NCBI GenBank assembly: GCA_000934455.1 | Contig: KN885249.1 | Location: 16,007 to 68,483 of the forward strand | DNA length: 52,477 nucleotides | Source of the DNA: Apostichopus parvimensis | Taxonomy: Eukaryota > Echinodermata > Holothuroidea > Aspidochirotida > Stichopodidae | Reading direction: 5' to 3' | In this document: positions 27,701 through 42,700 of the stretch, one piece after another | Position numbering within the stretch: the stretch's first letter is position 1 | Layout: each line of letters starts with the position of its first letter | Position numbers and translations under genes: made by a program | Notes under the pieces: model-generated | What the model saw: only the letters and a program-made list of their open reading frames with translations | Database searches by the model: none | What the model was told of the DNA's origin: nothing

Positions 27701-30700
27701 CGGCCTTCAAGACTTTAACGAGCCCAAAACAAGTGTTACAGACACAATGTTCAAAGAACTAAATGAAGGAAACTTCCTCCAGGTTACAAGGAGAGCAAAC
27801 TTCACCGACCTTGAAATCTGAATCGATGCTATCAAAACGCTTGGAGTCTTCCGGCAGCTGTTTCCTGATATCTTCCGAACCGATGAAGATACTCTCGAGA
27901 TGGGACCACGTCCTCTGTACCTCAAAGAGGATACTTATGACAGAGTCAGCAGTGGATAGTTTCTTCTGCCAGCCAGATACCTCCTCCAGGAAATGTGCAA
28001 TGTATTTGGATGTCATCAAATTTTGCAGTTGTACCTATTTGGACAGGGACAAAAAAAAAATTAAGTTAATACATCAGGTTTTAAAATATTGATGAAATTT
28101 TTAGATTAGAGCAAACATTGCAAAAAAAACAAAACAATTGTATCTTGAATAACAACTCGCATTCATTAAACCAAACACTGCACCAATTAGTTAGAATGAC
28201 CAAGTAGGTAATGCAATCATAGTGCGCATGACACAATCATAAAGTAAAAAAATGCTAAAAGACTGCATAGTACGGCGCTGTAGATCAATTTGCAGGTTTA
28301 AACCAGAGTTATTCTATTTTACAATTTGCAAGCGATGATACCAATCATGCAGATTACAGACAGTGAGGCTAATTTCAAGCAGTTAAATATTACCTGGTTT
28401 TCTTCCAGGGTCTCAATCAATTCCTCACTGGACTTGAGATTGCAGATACCAGTCCTCGCATGTCTCTCATATTCAAATTCCATCACCGACCAGGTATTGT
28501 CCAACTCCTTCAGTACCTTCTCCATGCTCATTTCCTTGACCGCTTTGTCGACAATGTTTCTGACCTCGTCTTCAAATTCGTGAAGGTTAAGAGCCAAGAG
28601 ATCTGCCAGCGTGGTATCTTCGTCCATAACGAATCTGACCTGTAAAGTTTCAAAACAAAGTCAGAAATAGGCTTGGTAATTGGAGGAGGAGGGGAGGAGG
28701 AGGAGGAGGAGGAGGAGGAAGAGGAAGAGGAAAGAATATGAAGTGAATTGAGTAACATACTAATCTAAAATTTTGGCAATCAGTAAGATCCTGATTAGGA
28801 ATCCTAATCCTATTTATTCCTAATCAGGAAGATTCATCCTGACTCTAATAAAAGAGCTTATAAGAGTTAACAAAAAAATATGGAAAGGACACCAGCTAAA
28901 ATTGTATCAAAATGTGTATCTCTAATTTAACCCTACCTGATGTTATGATTAATACCAAAAAAACAAATATGAACTGGTAGAGATGCCCTCTTCATCTCCC
29001 CCTCCCACTCAGTTCCCACACCAGGGGAGTATTCTAGCTTTATTCTGCATTATTTATCCCCCCTTCCCCCACCCCACTGCCCCACCTCCCCAGCCAGGAA
29101 CAAAAATAAATTCCAAAGAGAATCAATTAATTTATTATTTTTTGTACCGATGTGGCTTGCATGAGTTGCTGCCAATGCCTGTCTCTGATGGCTGGGTTTT
29201 GCAGTTCAGACACGGCTCTGAGGGAGGTGAGCATGTTCTTGACGGTAGCGTCTACGCCGTTGTACGCATCCCAGGCTCTCATCTCCTTGTCCAGACTACG
29301 GATGTCTTTGGCAAACTTCTTGCAATCCATCTCCATCTGTTCCACGTTGATCTCTAGCCAGGAGGTGGTCTTCCAGTCCTCGATGCTGGACCTCACCAGG
29401 AAGATCACATCCCACAGGACCTTGAGGAGTCGCACCTCCCTGCGACAAGCCTTCAGCTGCTTGTAATCAGGCAGGTTGACCTCAAAGAGACCTGCTGATT
29501 CCTTCAGCGCTGCCATCTCTGTCTCCATGTCAAAGATTTCTCTATGACACTGCAATTAAATATTTTATTAAAACAGCAAAATTAAAGCTTTTGTGGCAAA
29601 ATATTTATTAATTGAAGTGATAATCTGATCATTGCAGATGAGTGAATTTCAGCAAATCAGTCTCCATGTCAAAGATTCTCTGAAACATTGCAGATTAGTC
29701 ACAAGTTAGTATAATTAAAAATTAAGTAGATGATGCAACTCTATATTTCTTTTAATTTGGACCATAGCAAATCATCTCAGATCAGGGCATACCTTTAACC
29801 TGGTACAGCATTCCAATATTTTATTCAAGCTGGTCTAACTGCCACATAAATGCAATGGTTTTTATAGCAATCTCTCTACACAGAAGAGATAGCACACTCA
29901 ATATTTTAAACCTTTCAGTTGCTATAGATAATCTAAACACTACATTATTACTGATGGAAGATTTGGTTCAATCAGCAATAAAACAGAAATGTATTAAATA
30001 AGTAACATACTTTGTCGAGGGCATTGTAGGGTCCTTCGAAAGTGTAGATGAAAGGTGCCTCCTTCCTGAATCTCTCTCGGAACTCATGCTGTTGAACCTG
30101 TAAAACAGACCAATGACAAAAACCATTTAATAATCAAGGATTACCTATTATTAACATAAATGAATTGTGCAAAAGGTTCTGGACAAGACATTAAAATACC
30201 AACATATGATTTATGATTTATTACTTCGACTCATCCTGACATAAATCAATAATAAATCAAGAGCTCTTCATATTGTCTGGTGAAAATATCGAAGAAAAAA
30301 AATAACTCAAAACCAAAAGGAATTAATCTTAAAGAAAGGAATACTTACATCAAATGTGATACATTTCTTCCTGATGATGGAGACTTCGTTAGCCTGCAGT
30401 GGTGCAACCTGCTGTTTGACAGTGATGGATATCTTCTTTGAGTTGTTCCACTGTTCTGGTAGTTCCTGCAATGGGGAACAAAGTAATACAAATGTAAGAT
30501 TATGCTAGAAACAGAATTTGATAAACAAACATACATATTACAAATGCTTCTTCAATTTATTTATTTAAGGTAGTGAACCAGTTAAGTTTGGTAACAGTTT
30601 GGAATTGAAAACTTGTCTACGCATCAATTTTATGGTTTGATGAATTGAGAATCTGCCTATAATAATGTGGAAGAAATGACACAATTCTAAACAAGACAAA

Positions 30701-33700
30701 AATAACGAGGAGAATAACATGCAACTTTAGCAAGGTTTACCATGAGGTAAATTTAAACGGTTTCTCATAATCTATGAGAGATAAACTGCTGTCACAGTGA
30801 TTGCTGCATTACATTAGTTCGAATGAACCCAAATAATGAGTGGAGCTACGATTCGCACTAAGATCTAATATCTTCAACCTTCTAGGTGGGTTTCAAAATG
30901 TCAAAGAGAAGGAAAAACTGTTCATAAAATTTATTTAAAAAAATGTTCTTGTCAGCAACAGAGCAAATGGAACTTGGACTTGTGATGCTCTTTGTTTATC
31001 TTCTAATATGTTTCTCGCAAACATTCCTGTCTAATACATGACTTGAAAATTCTTTTTAATACCATGCTTGAAAAGCCCCTTTCCTGAAAAGATGTTATCA
31101 GACTGAGAGCTAATCCTGACCTGTAATTGTGTGTGAACCTCTTCAGACATCTCCTGGTCGTATGTCTTGAGAAGTTCGATGGTCTGCTTCAGCGGCTCAA
31201 ACATCTCGTCCGTGGCGGACTGCCTCTCCTTGACCGCGAGGAGGTGACCCATCACGTCGACTAAGCCGTTGTAGTCCCCTTCCTCTACTGAAACCCCCAG
31301 GCCAGAATTGGCCAACTTGATGAACTCTTGGAGTTCGCTCAGACTGAGGGAAAAATGAAAAATGTAATTGAAAGGGTTTTCAGTGTTAGGTAATACATGT
31401 GGAGCTATAGAAAGAATCGATATGCCCGAGATGATTTTTCAGCCCCTACCCAACCAACAGAGGGCGCTATCATATTGGTCCTACCTACAGTAGTTCCACA
31501 AGACTTCACAAGCTGTAAGATGATTCGATCACTGGTAGTATATATAATTTTGTTTGTAATTATTGAAGAAGAGATCTATTGAAACATTTTATTTTGAACT
31601 TCCAAGTCAAGCTGACGGTTTAAGGATGTTAACATGCTCTTTCCAAGCATGTTTGTTTTCATTTGGCTAAATTACACAAGTGGAATCTTCAAGTGGAATG
31701 CTTTAGCCAATCACGCAGGAAGTCAATAAGCAAGTTCATCAGGTATTTTTAGCTTGTGAGCACTTTCACCCAATCGTGTTACTCTTTAAAACAGAGCCAG
31801 AGATTGTTAAACTGTAGCTTACACAAATCACACACATCATACTGATATGGCAGTGCCCTCTTTTGAAATACTGCAGAGCCCCATTGTACCATGACAAGTT
31901 CACCTATATCATGAAACACTGGCTGTTAAGACTTAGCTGATTGCCCTTGTAGGGTAATTGTACTTTAACAACTCCACAGCAACCAGAATGGTTAAAAAAT
32001 TATCCTCACTCCCCTCCCTGTCTCTTTTCAAAGGAATCCTTAAAGACACACTGAATGAAATTTTATTGGCAAAAAATGGGTAGAAACAAGAAGACTTTTT
32101 GTTTCCCCAACTGAGTTAACTTTCTTTTTGCAAATTTTTGCATGAAATTTGTCCACACCTGTTATCATCAAATATTAATTCAAGTCAAAATATCTTCACT
32201 TTGACATGCAACTAATGGATCATCACTTCACCACTACTAGAGAGTATTTGATTTACATACTGCAACTTTATATTTTGTACCTGTTGGTGACATGGTCAAT
32301 AAGATGTTGCTTGAACATGAAGCTCCATTTCTTGATGATGTTCAGCAGAGCTTGTTTGAAAGGTTTCCCGTCCACTCGGAACCAGCTGTCGAATCTTTGG
32401 ACGGCATCGATTTCGTCCACTTCGGAGTAGATCTTCTCGTAAGTATCAACCTAGCGTGGGAGTTAGATGGGTGAAGATATGGTACATGGAATGATGCAGC
32501 GAATAAATGATCACCGTCGATGGTTATGGCATGCAAACAATTAGACATTATCCAGACATAATGCAGAATCATGTCTAGAAATTAGTTTCCACATGAGCAA
32601 ATCACAGGGACATCATAATCAAATTCTCAAATACTGATTATGCTCTTTCAAACCTAACACTTGTAGGAGATTATAAAATTGTAATCTTTACTTGTATTTT
32701 ACATTCTTTCTAACAAGTCTATCAATTGCTTTCAATTGCGTTTTAAACTGATGATAAAAGCCACAAGCAACTGTTCGCAATGATAAACGTCCCCGTACAA
32801 GCGTTCACGTACCTGTTCCTTGAACTGATCCAAAGTCGGTGGCGATTCGGGAACACCGTCCTCCGCGTGAGCTTCGATTTCTTCGGTGGTCAGGACGTGA
32901 TTGTAGAGTAAGAACTGTCTCATGAACTCCTTACGGTCGTCCACCCAGAGGTAGGCGTAGTTGTCGAATGAATTACGATACTCTTGGGCTTTGTTCATAA
33001 TCGTCTGGACCCTGTCCATGAGCTCCTGTCTCATCTCTGTCAGTTCCACCATCTCCTCCAAGTCCGCCTAAAAAGTATTTTAATTTTATTTATTTTTTAA
33101 AATTATTTTTATTTATTTTATTTTAAGAAAACAAGTAGGAGTAGAGAAAACATAGAAATAGGTGGATTATTGCAAAACTATCAATCTTCTACATCCATGT
33201 ATATGAAAAGATTTGTAATGTGTAGGCTCAATCAATTTTTTTGGGGTAGCTTGTGATATGTTTGGGCTACTGATATCTTCTCTGTGCAAGATACCTCGGG
33301 TTTTGATGTAACATAATGTGATGTAAGGAAAAATGAGTAAATGTGTAAAATATGACTGTGCAGTATTAATAGCAGTTACTTTATTGTACTCAAGGGAGGA
33401 GAAAAGAATAGTAGGGGGACAGCATATCACAAGTATTTGATTGGTAGAAGAGGGGAGGGGGGAGGGGAGGGGTGTTGATGCCTGACAGGAAATGAACTTG
33501 CTGTAGTAATGCCTACTAGCATTATGGTTCTATCTGTCTTCGATCCACTAACATTTCAAGAGTAATAAAAATGCTTATACCTGGTAGTGTTCAACCTCAT
33601 TATGTTGAGCCAATCTCTTGACGAGGGAAGCCATTTTGTAGATATCACTGACTAACATTTCGACCAGATCGTAGAAGCCATCCGAAGCTCCATAGTCTAG

Positions 33701-36700
33701 TGATGGATTGAATACCATATCAGGCAGCTGTGAAGAGACCATGGGTAAACTGATGTGTGAATGGAAGTAGTGAAAACACAAACAAATAAATATTTAATAC
33801 TTAATCCTCAAAAAGTCCTACACAAAATATGAACACTAAACTTACTCTCTGCAGTCTGGTTGGAACTGCTAAAGACTGCTACACAAAATTTGAACCCTAA
33901 ATTATTCACTGCACACAATAATAAACATTAAATACTTATCCTCAAAACTTCCTACACAAAACATGAACACTAAACTTATTCCCTGCTCACTGACTGGAAC
34001 TAACACATCAGATTGTTTGACTCTGACTATAGACAGAGCAAAGATTCTACAAGTAAGCAATACCTCAATACCTCGCAACAAACCGACTTACCTGCAGTTC
34101 TAATCTTGCCTCGAAGAGAGGAGAATTACAAGTTTTTGTGTCTGTGTTTTCCAGCATGTAGTTGAGACTGCACTGAATGCAGTTAAAGAACCCGTCCACA
34201 ACCATGTCGTCAAGATAATCAACATAGGCCTTCCAAGTATCTGTCCCTGCTTCTCCTCTGAATAATTCCAAATTTTCCTAAAAAGAATAGAAAGAGAAAT
34301 AAAGGAATGATTACCAAGACAAACAAGGAAGGATAATCAGTAACAATTTTCACACATAGTGGCTATTGCTAAAAAATACCCAGCTTAAAATAGGAAAATA
34401 AGAAAATACAGTAATTCATTTTCATGGAATACTTAAGTGAAAACATATATCAATACAGAAAATGTAACAAACATGGCTCGTCAGTTCACATCCATCTGCA
34501 AAAGCTTGCTCTGTTCTGGAGTTAAAAATATTTAACCTCCTATTCTATTTGTAAAAGTGCAGAGAACAGCGACACTAATACAATCCTTGCTACTATATGC
34601 AAAAGTGGAAATGGTAAGCGATGCTTAAAATAGTGATGCTTAGAAAAAGCCTTCTGTTTTCTGTACCTTCATCAGCGCGTGAATCTTCTCTCCGGAAGTC
34701 GTGACATCAGCATATCTCTTGTTCAGCCTCTCTTCCCTGTCGTCCAATGACAACAGAGCGTCGTTCTTCAGCTCCTTCCGCTCAAACAATGGCAACTTAG
34801 ACCAATCTTCCATTATCTTCTTCATTTGCTCCACGTTGTCTTTAGTCTTCTGCAACCTCTTTTCGATATCATAGACCTGCACAGTGTTAAGTGATTGACG
34901 ACAAAATGATATCAAAATAACAGAAAATAGTCATCACGGAACATTTTGCCATGGCTCTAACTTCCATTGGTTGTTGATTTATCCATTATATACAGTGTAC
35001 GCAATAGATATTATAGACATTAAGTCTTTACAAAGCTATCAATGGCAAACCATACGTAACTTCCTGATTACAAGTTAAAGATGAAGGAATTATTATAATA
35101 ATAATTGGCTATTGATCTAGCAAGCAGTACAACTATATGCTATAGATCTTAGTATCAATCATTATAGATCTACAATTGGCTACAGGATTGTACTAGTTAT
35201 GGATCTAGAATTCAATACCAACCAATAATTGGCTACAGATTTATCAAAATTTGTAATCTATCATTGGTGATAGCTCTAGCAATCGTTATAAACCTATATT
35301 TTACTACAGATCTGCATTTATTATTGCAAATCCCAATCATTGGGTATAATTCTAGCAGCAGTCATTGCAATATATTCAAACGATTAAAGCACAGAATGTT
35401 TAAGATGTGTAGGTGTGACAAGTTACCAATGACCAGGGTTAAGTAAAGCGCATAGAACTTTCAGATTATGCGCTATATAAATAACGGGGTAATAATAATA
35501 AATAAGATCTAGCGAGTAATCACAAATTTATCAGTAACTATAGATCAAGCAATCATTACCAAATAAAATCAATGGCTTCATAATAATATCACCCTCCTGT
35601 GACTGAATATCACCAGCTTTATAGCAATTTTCTGATACTAGTTTATACTATGTTCGCCTACTTTATCTCTGGTGTCTTGGATGTATTCCCAGACTCCATC
35701 TCCATTCCAATTGAGATTGTTCTCCGCTCTCTCGAGTTGCTTGTCGATGTCTGCCAATTGGCCCTCGATGAGAGGGAACTCCACCTCCAGGACGGTCTCT
35801 CTGATCTTGTTATACCAAGCGACTGTCAGGTCCAAGTTGGCATTGTACATTCTCAATGTCTCGTGTTTCTCATAGATCTTGGAGGCGCTATCTGGTATCG
35901 TCTCTTCGCCTCTGATTAACAGATACTTGACCTCTCTCAGCACAGCTACCAGCTGTAAAGAAAGAAATTCTTGGTAAATATCAAAAACTAAACATTATAG
36001 AATCTAGGACAGACTGCAGCAACCAATGCCAGATTTATACCATCCAGGACCTCCCAAGGTACCATGCTTGGCCTGATCCCCTCATTCCAAAGTAATGAAA
36101 GTTGTGATCTCTTGCCTGTGTTGACATCATTACCCTGGAAGTCTCAAATCAATTGCTTCAGTTTCCCATTTAATGATACAACAGCCCTGTATGAGCAGCG
36201 GTGTATTTACACGTGATGTTCTGTATTAGAAGCAATGTAAATTAGCAGCCCAGTTCTGAAACTATTACCTAATCTCATGGTCAGTAGCATCCACCATTTT
36301 CTTTTTTACCTCTAATGTCCATAATGTGCACTAATTCATATTGAGAACGATAATATGTATCCTGTCTGTAAAGAAAATAAATTGCTAAATGGTTTTTCCA
36401 TTATTTCTCCCCGGTACTGCTGCCTCAGTGTTTTCCAGCAAGATAAATGACTAAAATACCACGCTACGAAACCAATTACTTAATGAAGCTTAAAGAGTGG
36501 ACACTATCGAAACAATATCGAATTGGAAAACAGTTCCAAATACAAACCTTTGGATCAAAGTTGACACTGATCAGCTTTGTTTCTTGATTTCTCATAATTA
36601 GGGCTTGATTGAGATTGACCTGACAGGTTTCATCCACTACTTCAATCCAGACCTTGAAGACAGACTCCTCATACCTTAAGAATGAGTACACAAGGGGGGC

Positions 36701-39700
36701 CATATCAATTAGTTGTTGTTAATTTCATCAGCTTTTTGTGTATCATGATCACAGAATACAGTGGCAAACATCAGTAAAAGTTATTTTACCATTACAAACA
36801 TGCACCGTTTCATAGTTCTTTAACGTCTTTTGTTTTCTTAGATGCTGCATATTTATATTCAAAGTCATTCATTTGTATGATCATAAAGACCATGTACTAA
36901 GATTGGCTTGGAGTATTTGGATCACAGAAAGCCCATACATGGACATACATGTCATTATTTTGAGGTCCCTATAAGTGTGTTTGCTGAATAAAGCTGTAAC
37001 AATATGCAATAAAAAACTGATGACTTACTTTGCAAGGAGGGCCATCATTTCTTCGTACTTGGCAAATACTTTTGTTGCATCTTCAGTCTGCATAATCCTG
37101 TATCAAGGACGTTAAAAAAAAGATACTCCAAATATTTGGTAACTTTTATCTAAGATATGATTCTTTAGAGAAGAGTAATCACTTATACTCTGTGTTTTAC
37201 AACATAAGTTTAAAGGTAACTTAAATAACTGATGGAGATGCTTCAAAACTTAAAATATGCACACCTCACTAACACCTTCATTTGAGGACAAATTCTTTCT
37301 CTCTCAAATAAAGTAGATCTTTATTTCCAATTGGAAGCTAGCAATCTTCTCCGACAGTATTATAACCATACCAGCTAGCTAAGACTAGTCTCGGTAACTC
37401 TACTAAGGGGAGCGTTGCAGTTGTGGGTAAGGCAGTGACATTGGGTTATTTTTGTTTCTCCATGAAAGTTTTGGACTATCTTAAATGAGGCGATAAATAT
37501 CTGTCGTGATAATGATCCTGGTATTTATTTAATGTGCATATTTGTCCGTATCTGTTTTTTCTCTCCTGAAATAGTGAAAATACAAGGATGATGAAGAAAA
37601 ATTGCTATAACAATTTGATAACTTGGAATAGCACTTTGCTATGCTATACCAGATAAAAGTATTCCAAGTAATCTACTATGTGCACATGTACAGTATTTGT
37701 CAAATGATTATTTAAACATTACAGATTTTACCAGTTGCTTTTACTGTTACATTCAGTTAATTACCCAATTTTAATTCTTAGGTTGATCAAACTACTCATT
37801 CATTTTGCAATGCTTTGACAATATTAGCAGTGTTACTAACAATATAAACGTTACTTAGCAATCCTATTAAAGGCTTTTTCCACTGAACCAAACATTCCAT
37901 TTATATATCTATATATACATATATCTATGCAACAAGATAATATAAAAAAGGACAATGGTATTGAAGTTATATTAACTTCACACAATGATGAGGGTGCAAA
38001 CTCAATTTAAGTCCTTCATGTTGCTAAATTATTAAATATCCTCCATGTTGCAAAATTTTTAAATGAAACTGAAATAAACAAACAACTTGTGGTCTCTCCA
38101 AGAATTCAAAAACGTTGTGCCACATGAGAGTAAAACAAAACAAGAAAATAGTAGTAAAACTAAAGCTGTCTACATTTCAGAAAGCATAAAATATTATAAC
38201 AAGAACAAGATGGAAAAAAAAAACCCAGCCAAAAGAAGAAAATTTGGTGCCAAAGGAAAACGAAAATGGATGTGCATAAACCAATTACTCTCGATCAGGA
38301 GGAGACTTAATAATAATATTCCTGTAACATGAGTCACTGTAAAATAAAAATGACATTGTGCAGTGACTGAAGGAAATATTAGTATTAAATAATTCCACAT
38401 GTTGTGTAAAACTTTCAACAAACACTATCAATGGAATTGTGACCCTGGAGACAAACTGGAAGATTTTATAGCTGTATAGGAGGTGGAGGAAATATCCAGT
38501 GGTTTACAAACCTCCCCCCCCCCCACAATCCCCTAGCAAAACCCTACTTTTTACTATTTTTTATTGTTTTTATTATTAACAAATAACTATTTAAGAAAAT
38601 CAGCATTCATTAAATAAGTTAGTCTTTGTATAGTCTCTGTAGGAGAATTTGCCTCATTGCTACCACCAAATGCACACCAATGTGATAAATGCATTCCTCT
38701 CGACTAGCTATTCGCTCTCTGTGTTTCTAGAACTTGCACAGGGAAGGAGTGATACCCCAAAAGACCAGCAAGAGTTCTCAGTGTAAGAAGGTTGTTGAAA
38801 CAACAGAGATATTCAATTTGTTACAGACTCGGCAGAGATATTCATGTGTATATTTGCACTGACGACATTTAAATGTAGCATGTATAGAAGCTATCGATAC
38901 TGTAGAGTGTGTAGGGTGTGGACGTCTGACAATCCAATATTTCACAGTGGTAACTCATTTCAGTTACTCAGGCAAAAGGAAAAAACAAATCAGTAAAATA
39001 CTAAAACACTTCATTTCAAAAGTTGTTAGTTAGTAAAACTTGAAAGTTTTTTGTGCAAACACCTCAAGACCATGCGGTCATGCAGTTTATTAATATATAC
39101 CTTTTCACGCCCGTCCTAAGGAGAAAATGACATCAAATAAACCAAAGAAATATTAAAAGGAAATAGGAAATAATTTAAAGGAAATTTGGCATGCATATCA
39201 GTTATCACAATTTGGAGAAGGGATGATAGCCAAAATCAGTTCTTAATGTTTGCAGTATTATCATTACCCACAGTCATGCAAAAAATCAAAGAAAGAACGA
39301 AATTGATTTCATTAGGAAATTAAGCATATATGTTGAATTATTTATTTTAAGAAATGCAGCAGATGGAATTGTGTATTACAAAAGGTTTTCATCTATTCCA
39401 TTTCAACAACAAACAAACATACAGAGAAACGGACAACCACATTGAACCAATGAGGAACCAATCATAAAACTGTCTGTGGTCTACACACATTGATTAGCCA
39501 ACTTGTGCATGAAGTCATTTTGCTTATTTTGAGAAAGAAAAAGCAATTTACTTGAAAAAAAAACAGTTAAAGGTATTTGTCTGCTTCCTAGTTCTCTAGA
39601 AATCATCACCATTGATGATGACATGCCATTACATCTTACATTGATTTGTGTTTTTAATGGGTTTGCTAGTCATTAGTTTGAAGCTTGAATAGGAGACCCA

Positions 39701-42700
39701 GTGCTAAAAACATTTTAGAGGGCCTGCAAATTTGCCACAGTGTGAATTACTAGTGGTCCGATTGATAATTTCCACTGTCAGATTTCATTATATAGTACTA
39801 CAAGATCATAAACAATGTTACCATGACAGAACAGATGTGGCAACGATGCTTTGAATATGAAGGCAGTAGACATGTTTTATTTAGTACACACAGAATAACT
39901 AGTAAATGTATTTACAAACAAAAATTTCAACCAAAGCATGTTCAAGTCCCTACTCTGATTAAAAAGTTATATCAAAATAAATATGTCATTTAGCTGCTAA
40001 ATGTCATTTAGCCTCTGAAAAAGATCCTGCTAGCATCGAAATGTCAGGCCAACTTACTTTTACACATAAAAAGTTATATATATACTTAACATACAAGTTC
40101 GTATGATTAAGTAACTTACGGATGCTCCACATGCTTGAAACTGCTCATGGGCTTTGTCAACCTATTCCTGAGTTGATGTGACCACTTCAACGCACCGGCC
40201 ACTTCGGGCATATTTTTGTTTAGCGGTGGTTTACTCTCGGTGACCTCGATGGCTTTCATCTGGAAGTCTAAGATCTCCTTGGCATTGTCAAGGTCTTGGT
40301 TATAAATGGTGAGAAGCTTGGGGTACTTTGGTTCAAAGTCTTCCATGATGACAGGTCGATCCAGCATAGGGCTGTAGCAGTCGAGTAGCTGGCGGATGGG
40401 AACGAAGGGAATGTTGTCTTACTGCTTTCTTAGTGAGTAATGGCAAAGTGAAGTATCAAGGCATGATTTTAACAAGCTTCTATGTGATTCAGTATATAAC
40501 ATGATTGCTGCAAAATTGTTTCAAATGATGGAATTCAATTTTCTGTGGTAAAGGGTGCTACCACACACCTGTGAACTTCAAAGTTCTTTGTCCAAGCTTA
40601 GACTAATAGACACAAGTTTACCTGAAGTGAGTATGATGCAACACATTCCTTCATCTTGTTGATAGTAAAAGAGTTAAGTTGCATTTGAAATGAACCTCTA
40701 ACTGTGAGCTCTGTTTTAATAGCATACTTTAATATTTAAAACAAAAATGTCACTTTGCATTTCCAAGTGGCCAAAATCCCATGTATGATCTGCACTTGAA
40801 GGCCTACGTTCCCTTTCACACTGTCAAACATTCAAGTTGTACGGTTAGGTAGAATATCTCAACTCATGCAACTTTTGCTGTCAGTGTAAGAGTCCATGTC
40901 AGACTTTTAAATACGCTTCGTCCTTTAAATTGAACAGGGAAGAGTACCAGAAACGAAACCTAGATTGGTAATCTTCTGGAATTATTTTATAATTACCTTA
41001 AAGACAGATTCCAGACCAGCGCAGTCTTCAAAGCCCTGACACAGAATGGCTCCTAGCCTCCTATCGAGATCATAAACTTTCTTCTCAAAATTGTCATAAT
41101 CCTCGATGAACTCCTGCAAAAGAGAATTCAGTCATGAGTAACCTGTGGATAATCTTAGTCATGCCAATATATGTGCATCCGTGACTGCAAACCTCATGCA
41201 AGAGTTATGGATTGAAAAACAGTTTAATAATATCATCACCAAATGGATATTATTATTGCTCTATACTAGGTCATCGGCTATGCTGAAAAGATAAGAAAAG
41301 CTCACACATGACCCCCTTCTTTAGCACCAAAATTAAACCAATTACCCTTCACTGATATTTGATACCTGTGCATTAAGTATGTACAGTCACTATCTAGTAT
41401 ATTGTAATTATAAGTATAAATTGAATGCTACTATTTACCACACTACATTACATTTCTGCAGATGTTAAGAATTATGGATGATTTATGTTAATAACTTTAA
41501 TTTTAAATCATTGAACAGAACTGACAATCAATGAAACCTTTGTTATTTTTTTAATTTTAACATGAATGTGTAAATGATACATCTACTATTTCAGACTAAG
41601 TTTAATAATTAGTGGCATGTTTTCTTCACACAGAAACTGGATCGATGTTCTGAACTTACTTTGCACATAGGATCTAAGGCATCATACTGGCTCTCGGTGA
41701 AGACTTTGATACATTCCAAGAATTCTTCATGTATTCTTTCGACCTGCTGTCCAAGCATTTTGCCTTTCATGCCTCCCATTTCGGTCTTCTCCAGTTTCAG
41801 GAACTCGACAAAGGTATCGAACAGTTTCTAAATATATGAAAGATAAACCAGGCCATTTGCCAATGAAAAAAAAGTTACTCACATTTAGATGGTATGCAAG
41901 TGAGACACAAATGGAAACATTAAGGCAGTACAAAGTTAACTTCCCAATTCCATAGATGTACTATGCAAAACTGAAATATCTGATCAAAATCAGGCCTGGA
42001 AATCTACTTTCTTCATACTTGTATGGTGTCTAGGTTATTTGGCAATTTTGTCTCAAGTATTAAGGTGAGCATATATGGAATGAGCACTGATAATTCCATT
42101 ATGTAAATGATTCAGAATGAACACCATTTAGAAATTCCATGAGCACTGTGGCAATGCATATCTCTGTCCTGTAAATCTACATAAAATCAACAGTTTTCTG
42201 GTTTTTGGTTTGACTGTTGGGCAAACATCTTTTTGCTTTCTTTAGTGTAACAACATCTCATTTTTATTTCTTGTGAAAACACTTTGAATGAAATGTAAGA
42301 AACGGACACATGGTTGCAATTGTATCAAGTGAGTATCTCGTCATTCTCTCTAGATGAACTGTCTCTCTGTCTGATATCATTTTAACATATGATGTCAAAT
42401 ATTTATGGTTAATTGCTAAATGACAGTGAGAAACATCAAACATACATCAAACTAGTTCCACAATTACACCACCATATGGGCATTCTTGGTAAAAAATTGA
42501 CAATTCAAGGCAATTGGACACTAACAGGCTTGAAGAAATGACTCATAATATGAACTGCAACCTAAAAGCTTAGTACCTCAAGAGTTTCCAAACGTTCGGT
42601 GAATGTGTCCAATCTTGCAAAGACCAGCGGCTGGGCAAACTCCCAGAGGATAGGTTCCCTGCCATCCTTGAAGTATTCTGGTAATTTAGTACGGTATTCC

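Noticed and set aside
32342..32572. Minus-strand frame of 76 codons overlapping exon 17
   Set aside because: Different frame from the dynein exon, which alone joins in phase to its neighbours.
40389..40417. Extension of dynein exon 9 encoding IPFVPIRQ before LLDCYS
   Set aside because: Open, but its only acceptor breaks the phase with exon 8; the CAG directly before LLD fits both phase and family.
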